Assembly: GCA_023252095.1 (NCBI GenBank) | Contig: JAHEXN010000035.1 | Coordinates: forward strand, 1-17,878 | DNA: 17,878 bases | Origin: Actinomycetes bacterium | GTDB lineage: Bacteria > Actinomycetota > Actinomycetes > Propionibacteriales > Nocardioidaceae | Direction: 5' to 3' | Shown here: positions 13,505 to 17,878 of the stretch, piece by piece | Position numbering within the stretch: position 1 is the stretch's first letter | How the letters are laid out: every line of letters starts with the position of its first letter | The notes under the pieces: generated by a model | What the model was told of the DNA's origin: nothing | Databases searched by the model: none | Seen by the model: only the letters and a program-made list of their open reading frames with translations | Position numbers and translations under genes: made by a program

Positions 13505-14494
13505 CGCGTCGGTAGTGCCGGCTTCGTCGGACAGATCGGCCAGGCGCTCCAGCACGACGTCGACCGTGACCGCGAGGCTCGTCGGGCGCGCCACACGCTT
13601 CGGCTCCTCGTGGTGCATGCGGGCGGGCCAGCCCGGCCCCGCGAGCACGATGAGGGCGTCCTCCCGAGCGGCGGACGACACGCGCCACACGTGGTCGTCG
13701 GGCGACATCGGTGTGGTCGACCACAGGAACACGACCGCCGGGTGAACCGTGGCAATGACGTTCGCCAGGGCGCCGGCCGGCAGGCGCGCGCCAAACGAGT
13801 GGCTGGCGACGCCCCGCCCCGCGAGAGCCGCCTGCAGCGCCACGACCGGCAGCGAGTGCGGATCGTCCTCGACCGTCGCGAGCAGGACCCCGGCATGACG
13901 CCGGTCGAGATCGGGCCAGGCCCGCACGTAGGCGCGCAGCTCGGTGGCGAGGGTGTCGCTCACGAGGTGGCCCGCGTCGACCCCGATGATGCCGTCCGTC
14001 ACCGACTCGCGGATGTGGCGCAGCGCTGGCTGGAGGTACGTGTCCCAGGCGTCGATGACCCCGTGCTCGACGACCACGACGGCGAGCAGCCGACTGAGTC
14101 GCCCGCCGTCGAAACGGGCCGCAGCGGTGAGGACGTCGGCGGCGAAGAGCTCGGGAGCCTCCAGGGCGTCGGCGACGTCCGCCGTCGACGCCGGGTGCGC
14201 CACGGGCGTCACGCCCTGCGTGGCGGCGAGCCGTGCCGCCGTGCGGGGCGCGACTCCCCGACCGATCAGACCGTGGAGCAGCTCGACCCGCGAGATGTCG
14301 GCCTCCGAGTAACGGCGGTGGCCGCCCTTGGTGCGCTCGGTCGGGCCGAGGCCGTACCGGCGCTCCCACGTGCGCAGGGTCGAGGGCGAGACGTGCAGTC
14401 GTTGGGCCACCGCACCGACGCTCCACGCCAGTGCGCTGACCTCAGCTTCTGCCGACCCGGTGGGCTCCAGGCTCGGGCTCTCGTGGTCCGCCAT
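13502..14494 (-). CDS. MerR-family regulator with C-terminal cobalamin-binding-like domain (CarH/LitR-like)
   Basis: The 330-residue protein joins a MerR DNA-binding domain (about 22-92: SVGAVAQRLHVSPSTLRTWERRYGLGP, then GGHRRYSEADISRVELLHGLI) to a domain that reads like the CarH/LitR light sensors. Residues 110-190 resemble the helical cap, with YLQPALRHI and GHLVSD. Residues 200-300 resemble the B12 Rossmann fold, with DPHSLPVVALQAALAGRGV. His213 is at the position of the lower-ligand histidine in the ExHxxG-type motif. However, the cap's usual Glu-His pair is Gly175-His176, and the motif's glycine is proline. It may bind adenosylcobalamin weakly or have become a ligand-independent regulator. 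No carotenoid genes lie nearby. It has no ribosome site; a TACGCT box (14507-14512) would give a leader of about five bases. Confidence 0.78.
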   Translation of the reverse strand: MADHESPSLEPTGSAEAEVSALAWSVGAVAQRLHVSPSTLRTWERRYGLGPTERTKGGHRRYSEADISRVELLHGLIGRGVAPRTAARLAATQGVTPVAHPASTADVADALEAPELFAADVLTAAARFDGGRLSRLLAVVVVEHGVIDAWDTYLQPALRHIRESVTDGIIGVDAGHLVSDTLATELRAYVRAWPDLDRRHAGVLLATVEDDPHSLPVVALQAALAGRGVASHSFGARLPAGALANVIATVHPAVVFLWSTTPMSPDDHVWRVSSAAREDALIVLAGPGWPARMHHEEPKRVARPTSLAVTVDVVLERLADLSDEAGTTDA

Positions 14495-14566
14495 GATTCG
14501 AGGTCGAGCGTAGGGCGTGGTCCGCGATCCGCACGCCGAGGTCGGTGACGGGCCCGCTCCCGCGGC

Positions 14567-14572
14567 TACCCT
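14567..14572 (+). promoter_or_regulatory. Leaderless -10 box of the small membrane protein gene
   Basis: TACCCT is followed by exactly six bases and the ATG at 14579, the same layout as the MerR gene at 4202. GTGACG (14545-14550), 16 bases upstream, resembles a TTGACA -35 box at four of six positions. Confidence 0.5.
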
Positions 14573-14578
14573 CGGGGC

Positions 14579-14824
14579 ATGGACCCCGTCGGGATGCTCA
14601 TCTGGGGCGCGGGACTCATGTGCCTCGGCGTCCTGTTGGGCGTGGCCCGACGCTGGCTCGCCGCGCCCGTGCTCATCGCGCTTCCCGCGGGCCTCGCGTG
14701 CGTCGTGATCGGCATCCTCGAGGGCGACGAGATCTCCGTCCGATGGGCGGCGCTCCCGGTGGCGGCGGCGTCGTTGGTGCTGGCGCTCGCGCTGATCGAC
14801 TGGGTGCGGGGGGCGCGGGGGTGA
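14579..14824 (+). CDS. Small hypothetical membrane protein
   Basis: I do not recognise this 81-residue protein. It has three hydrophobic stretches, roughly residues 5-23 (GMLIWGAGLMCLGVLLGVA), 26-47 and 53-74, separated by short charged turns (RR at 24-25 and EGDE at 48-51). It is therefore probably a three-helix inner-membrane protein. The coding frame is supported by strong third-position GC and a clean TACCCT-N6-ATG start. It is divergent from the MerR/B12-like regulator across 84 bases, so that regulator might control it. After its stop comes repeat-like non-coding sequence and the tRNA-Leu terminator. No function is proposed. Confidence 0.7.
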   Translation: MDPVGMLIWGAGLMCLGVLLGVARRWLAAPVLIALPAGLACVVIGILEGDEISVRWAALPVAAASLVLALALIDWVRGARG

Positions 14825-14937
14825 GTGTTGAGGTTCACGCCACGCCCAGCGCGGTTCGGCCGCTCGCATGCTGCGGACCGCGGGGGGGACCCCGTCGCTC
14901 CTTCGTCGCTCCTCCTCAAATCCCCGGTGTCCATGAA
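14825..14937. other. Non-coding stretch with degenerate repeat
   Basis: No gene is seen. The stretch begins with GTTGAGG and later has CCTCCTCAA, echoing the GGTGGTTGAG/CTCAACCACC repeats elsewhere in the window in a degraded form. It separates the small membrane protein gene from the tRNA terminator. Confidence 0.4.
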
Positions 14938-14982
14938 ATGAATCAGCCGGACCCCCAAAGAACGGGGGCCCGGCTGATTCAT
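14938..14982 (-). terminator. tRNA-Leu terminator hairpin
   Basis: Bases 14938-14950 pair perfectly with 14970-14982 (13 pairs). Inside them CCCCC (14952-14956) pairs with GGGGG (14964-14968) around a seven-base loop. On the minus strand it begins four bases after the tRNA 3' end and is followed by TTTCAT. It is the strongest terminator in the window. Confidence 0.85.
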
Positions 14983-14986
14983 AGCG

Positions 14987-15069
14987 TGCGCGAGGGGGGA
15001 TTTGAACCCCCACGCCCTTGCGGACACTGGCACCTGAAGCCAGCGCGTCTACCATTCCGCCACTCGCGC
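14987..15069 (-). tRNA. tRNA-Leu, anticodon CAG
   Basis: The minus strand folds into an 83-base class II tRNA. The acceptor arm GCGCGAG pairs with CTCGCGC, followed by discriminator A. The anticodon stem CTGGC/GCCAG encloses the loop TTCAGGT, giving anticodon CAG, which reads the leucine codon CTG. A long variable arm (TGTCCGCAAGGGCGT), as expected for leucine, and a T arm with GGTTCAAATCC follow. CCA is not encoded, since the next bases are CGC. CTG is by far the favoured leucine codon in GC-rich genomes, so this is probably a heavily used tRNA. Confidence 0.96.
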
Positions 15070-15102
15070 GACAATCGTCCGGCGTGAGCCGAACGACCAC
15101 CG

Positions 15103-15108
15103 AGTCTA
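15103..15108 (-). promoter_or_regulatory. Putative tRNA-Leu -10 box
   Basis: TAGACT on the minus strand fits the -10 consensus and lies about 33 bases before the mature tRNA, giving a short 5' leader for RNase P. The -35 region falls in a perfect hairpin, GGAGCG-ACG-CGCTCC (15114-15128). Confidence 0.4.
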
Positions 15109-15187
15109 GCACCGGAGCGACGCGCTCCAGACCTGGTGTCGATACGATCGACGAAGGCGTACGACCGATGCGTGGGAAGGGGGCGTG

Positions 15188-15910
15188 ATGGCTGGAGTTC
15201 TCCAGCGGTTCGAGCAGCGGCTCGAGGGTGTCGTCACGAGCGCTTTCGCCCGGGCCTTCCGCAGTGCCGTGCAGCCCGTCGAGATCGCGGCGGCCCTGCA
15301 GCGCGAGATCGACAACTCGGCGCAGATCCTGTCGCGCGACCGCCGGCTCGTGCCCAACGACTTCACGGTCGAGCTCTCACCCGGCGACCACGCCCGACTC
15401 GTCCCATTCGGTGAGACGCTCACGAGCGAGCTCAGCACGCTCGTGCGCGAGCACGTCCACGAGCAGCGCTACACGCTCGCCGGTGGCCTGGCGATCGAGT
15501 TCGTCGAGGCGCCGGAGCTCGGCACCGGCCGCTTCCGGGTGCGCAGCCGCACCAACGCGTCCGTCCGTCCGGCAGCCGGTGCACGCATGAGCGACTCCGC
15601 CGCGCGCCGTGCCGAGGCCTACCTCGAGATCGGCGGCCAGCGACACCCCCTGACCCCGCCCGGACTCGTGATCGGTCGCGGCTCCGAGTCCGACCTGCGG
15701 ATCGACGACCCGGGCATCTCGCGGCGTCACTGCGAGCTCAACATCCACGACACGGGCGAGACCGTCCAGATCACGGTGACCGACCTCGGCTCCACCAACG
15801 GTGTCGTCCTCAACGGCCACCGCGTGTCGTCGGCCGCCGTGCCCGACGGGTCCGAGATGCGACTCGGCAACACGACCGTCGTCGTGCGACTCACGGAACG
15901 GAAGGCCTGA
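15188..15910 (+). CDS. fhaA: FHA-domain protein FhaA (DUF3662-FHA)
   Basis: The 240-residue protein has the FhaA N-terminal domain (about 1-115, starting MAGVLQRFEQRLEGVVTSAFARAF) and a C-terminal FHA domain (about 146-238) with IGRGSES, ISRRH (Ser178, His181) and DLGSTNG (Asn204). FHA domains bind phosphothreonine. FhaA recognises targets of the PknA/PknB kinases, including the lipid-II flippase-like MviN, and so tunes peptidoglycan synthesis at poles and septum (known in mycobacteria). The linker between domains is only about 25 residues; the M. tuberculosis protein is about 527 residues because of a long disordered linker. The ATG at 15188 follows AAGGGGG; a GTG one codon earlier is possible. 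Its stop overlaps the fhaB start by one base, so it leads the operon. Confidence 0.94.
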   Translation: MAGVLQRFEQRLEGVVTSAFARAFRSAVQPVEIAAALQREIDNSAQILSRDRRLVPNDFTVELSPGDHARLVPFGETLTSELSTLVREHVHEQRYTLAGGLAIEFVEAPELGTGRFRVRSRTNASVRPAAGARMSDSAARRAEAYLEIGGQRHPLTPPGLVIGRGSESDLRIDDPGISRRHCELNIHDTGETVQITVTDLGSTNGVVLNGHRVSSAAVPDGSEMRLGNTTVVVRLTERKA

Positions 15911-16404
15911 TGTCCGAGCTCACCCTGACGCTCATCAAGCTCGGCTTTCTCGCCGTGCTCTGGATCTTCGTCCTCTCGGCGGTCTCGGTCATCCGCACCG
16001 ACATCTTCGGCACCAAGGTCACCGAGACGCCCGCGGGGCCCGGCGTCGCCGCACGCACGCCCAAGCCGGCCCCCAAGGCCAAGGTCACCAAGCCGCGTCG
16101 CCCCCAGCGGGGCACACCCAAGCTCCTGTACGTGACCGACGGTCCCAACGCGGGCCAGAGCGTCCCCCTCGGCGACCAGCCCATCCTCCTCGGACGCGGC
16201 ACCGACGCGGCCATCCGGCTCGACGACGACTACGTCTCCACCCGGCACGCCCGGTTCGCGAGCAACGGTGCCGAGTGATTCGTCGAGGACGTCGGCTCCA
16301 CCAACGGCACCTTCATCGGCAGCCAACGAGTCACGACCCCCGTCCCGATCGCGCTCGGGGTCCAGGTGCGCCTGGGCAAGACCATCGTCGAGCTGCGGAA
16401 GTGA
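15910..16404 (+). pseudogene. fhaB: FhaB, membrane-anchored FHA protein interrupted by an in-frame TGA
   Basis: The frame encodes an N-terminal membrane helix (about 5-29, LTLIKLGFLAVLWIFVLSAV), a proline/lysine-rich linker and an FHA domain, as in FhaB/FipA, the phosphothreonine-binding partner of the division machinery in mycobacteria. The first FHA half has LLGRGTDAAIRLDDDYVSTRHARF. Codon 123 (16276-16278) is TGA. Reading on in the same frame gives FVEDVGSTNGTFIG and a normal end at 16404, for a total of 164 codons. Homologues (from memory) have an aromatic residue, often Trp or Tyr, at that site, and TGG to TGA is one base change. The product as written would be 122 residues, lacking the essential Asn of STNGT. 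Either a sequencing error or a real truncation is possible. The overlaps with fhaA and pstP are intact. Confidence 0.85.
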
Positions 16405-17714
16405 CCTCGCCCGTGTCCGACTCCCCGCTCGCGCTGCGCTACACCGCGCTCACCGACGTCGGCCTGCGGCGGTCCAACAACCAGGACTCCGGCTACGCCA
16501 GCCCGCACCTGCTGCTGCTGGCCGACGGCATGGGGGGCGCCGCCGCCGGCGACCTCGCGTCGTCGGAGGCCGTCACGATCATCCGTTCCGTCGACGACGG
16601 CAGCACCGATCACCAGGGGGGCGTCGACGCGCTCGACCACCTCGCGGACGTCGTCAACGCGGCCAACCAGCGACTCGGTGACCTCATCGAGGCCGACCCC
16701 GCCGTCGAGGGCATGGGCACGACGGTCGAGGCGATGCTGTGGGACGGCGAGAAGTTCGCCGTGGCCCACCTCGGCGACTCGCGTGCCTACCGCCTGCGCG
16801 GCAACCGCCTCACCCAGCTCAGCGCCGACCACACCTTCGTGCAGAGCCTCGTCGACGAGGGCCGCATCACGCCCGAGGAGGCCCGGCACCACCCGCACCG
16901 CTCGCTGCTGCTGCGGGCGATGCTCGGCCGCGACGACTTCGAGGCCGACTACTCCTGGCTCCAGCCGCAGCTCGGCGACCGCTACCTGCTCTGCAGCGAC
17001 GGCCTGTCCGACATGGTCGAGGACGACGCGATCGCCCGGGCCCTGGGCGCGGAGTCGATCGACGTCGCCGCGACCGAGCTCGTCCGGCTCGCGCTGGAGG
17101 GCGGTGGCGCCGACAACGTCACGGTCGTGATCGGCGAGATGGTCGACGCCTCCACGCTCGAGCAGGAGTCCGACCTCGCGTGCGCCGACGGCCAGCCCCA
17201 GCTCGTGGGCGCGGCCGCGGAGTCGCCGCAGCCCCGTCGCGGTGCCGCGGTCGACGTGCACGACTCCACCGCGCGGTTCGCGGTCGATCCCGAGGAGCTG
17301 CGCTACGCCCCCCGGGAGCCGTCCCGGTGGCGGTTGGCCCGATGGATCATCGCGGTCGTCGTGCTGCTGGCGCTGCTCGGCGGCGGCGCCTGGTACGCCT
17401 ACCAGTGGTCGCAAGACCAGTACTTCGTGAGCGAGTCCGACGGCACCGTCGCGATCTACCGTGGCGTCGACGCCAACCTCCCCTTCGTGACCCTCAAGCA
17501 CCTCGAGTCCGAGACCGACATCCAGGTCGACGACCTGTCGTCGTTCCAGCAGAGCCAGATCAGCGACGGCATCGAGGCCACCGACCTCGCCGATGCCGAG
17601 CAGATCGTGCGGGAGCTGCGCGACGACGCGGCACCCGCGCCCTCGGCCACGCCGACCCCGACCGTGCCCGTCACGCCCACGGTCCCCGCGCCGACGGAGA
17701 CGGTGGTGCCATGA
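16401..17714 (+). CDS. pstP: PP2C-family serine/threonine protein phosphatase PstP
   Basis: The 437-residue protein is the membrane phosphatase that reverses PknA/PknB phosphorylation of cell-wall and division proteins. The PP2C catalytic domain (about 9-248) has its metal-binding aspartates in RRSNNQDS (Asp29), LLADGMGG (Asp42), LCSDGLSDMV (Asp200) and GGGADNVTVV (Asp238), plus AHLGDSRAY. A juxtamembrane linker, one membrane helix (about 315-334, WIIAVVVLLALLGGGAWYAY) and an extracellular domain of about 100 residues ending in a proline/threonine-rich tail follow. The GTG start overlaps the fhaB stop as GTGA, and its own stop overlaps the next ATG as ATGA, so translation is probably coupled. 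If fhaB translation stops early at 16278, ribosomes would not reach this coupled start. An alternative GTG start is at 16413. Confidence 0.96.
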   Translation: MTSPVSDSPLALRYTALTDVGLRRSNNQDSGYASPHLLLLADGMGGAAAGDLASSEAVTIIRSVDDGSTDHQGGVDALDHLADVVNAANQRLGDLIEADPAVEGMGTTVEAMLWDGEKFAVAHLGDSRAYRLRGNRLTQLSADHTFVQSLVDEGRITPEEARHHPHRSLLLRAMLGRDDFEADYSWLQPQLGDRYLLCSDGLSDMVEDDAIARALGAESIDVAATELVRLALEGGGADNVTVVIGEMVDASTLEQESDLACADGQPQLVGAAAESPQPRRGAAVDVHDSTARFAVDPEELRYAPREPSRWRLARWIIAVVVLLALLGGGAWYAYQWSQDQYFVSESDGTVAIYRGVDANLPFVTLKHLESETDIQVDDLSSFQQSQISDGIEATDLADAEQIVRELRDDAAPAPSATPTPTVPVTPTVPAPTETVVP

Positions 17715-17878
17715 CGGAGGCCACCTGGGTCCCCCGCAAGCGCCGGGGTGCCGAGCTCGTCCTGACCGTGATGGCCGTGGGCCTCGCGATCTTCGCCTAC
17801 TGCGCCGTCGGCCTGGGCGCCGAGGGCCGCGTCCCCGCGGGGGCCGTCGGACTCGCCGTGACCCTGATCGTCGTCGCG
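17711..17878 (+). CDS. rodA: FtsW/RodA/SpoVE-family cell-shape protein (partial, N-terminus only)
   Basis: Only 56 residues lie in the window. They start with a short basic cytoplasmic segment (VPRKRRGAELVL), followed by a first hydrophobic helix (LVLTVMAVGLAIFAYCAVGLG) and the beginning of a second. This is the usual N-terminus of the mycobacterial RodA/FtsW proteins, the SEDS glycosyltransferases that polymerise peptidoglycan. The gene overlaps pstP as ATGA, and pstP is followed by rodA and pbpA in this conserved actinobacterial operon. Identification rests mostly on this order. The motifs of the family lie beyond the window edge. Confidence 0.8.
   Translation, partial: MTEATWVPRKRRGAELVLTVMAVGLAIFAYCAVGLGAEGRVPAGAVGLAVTLIVVA

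Noticed and set aside
13154..14548. A 464-codon plus-strand frame opposite the crotonase and MerR/B12-like genes
   Set aside because: Antisense to two genes with clear motifs, and of biased composition.
16276..16278. TGA in fhaB as a selenocysteine codon or a reassigned Trp codon
   Set aside because: FHA domains have no selenoenzyme function and no SECIS-like hairpin is obvious. TGA is used as a normal stop for fhaA, pstP and other genes here.
1..17878. CRISPR array, prophage or integrative element
   Set aside because: No regularly spaced direct repeats, cas, integrase or phage structural genes were found. The tRNA-Leu is not flanked by an integrase or a duplicated tRNA end.

Overview
The window is GC-rich, tightly packed chromosomal DNA from an actinobacterium. 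The end-of-window order fhaA–fhaB–pstP–rodA/ftsW-like, the frequent GTG starts, the apparently leaderless genes and the intergenic repeats containing GGTGGTTGAG suggest Propionibacteriales, perhaps a Nocardioidaceae genus such as Aeromicrobium. The genus is inference; the actinobacterial assignment is firm. No phage, IS transposase or CRISPR array is visible.

Layout. (1) 1-367: the N-terminal part of a GNAT acetyltransferase, cut by the window edge. (2) 549-3979, minus strand: a two-gene beta-oxidation operon (thiolase fadA, then multifunctional fadB) closed by a strong hairpin at 500-536. (3) 4202-4930, plus strand: a MerR-family regulator divergent from fadA. (4) 4971-8401, minus strand: a three-gene operon of alpha-methylacyl-CoA racemase, an LCAD-like acyl-CoA dehydrogenase and an FMN 2-hydroxyacid oxidase, with a divergent alpha/beta hydrolase at 8526-9344. 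(5) 9614-11705: a DHA2-type drug exporter and a divergent TetR repressor around a perfect palindrome. (6) 11768-14494: a glycerophosphodiester phosphodiesterase whose 3' end overlaps a convergent crotonase, preceded on the minus strand by a MerR/B12-binding-like regulator. (7) 14579-14824: a small membrane protein, then tRNA-Leu(CAG) on the minus strand. (8) 15188 to the end: the cell-division/Ser-Thr phosphorylation operon fhaA–fhaB–pstP–rodA-like.

How the genes fit together. Regions 2-4 look like one lipid-catabolism locus under one regulator. A dyad with arms (G)TGACA and TGTCA(C) and a 7-base spacer occurs upstream of fadA, of the merR gene itself and of the racemase gene. At the racemase promoter it sits between TTGACA and CACAAT boxes exactly 19 bp apart, the classic MerR promoter geometry. 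The racemase plus the LCAD-like dehydrogenase suggest oxidation of 2-methyl-branched acyl-CoAs, with fadAB completing the later beta-oxidation steps; the hydroxyacid oxidase and hydrolase roles are open.

Two other points stand out. fhaB carries an in-frame TGA where an aromatic residue, probably Trp, is expected in the middle of its FHA domain, and the rest of the domain is intact downstream. Several genes share an apparent leaderless-promoter layout, TAnnnT followed by exactly six bases and the start codon.
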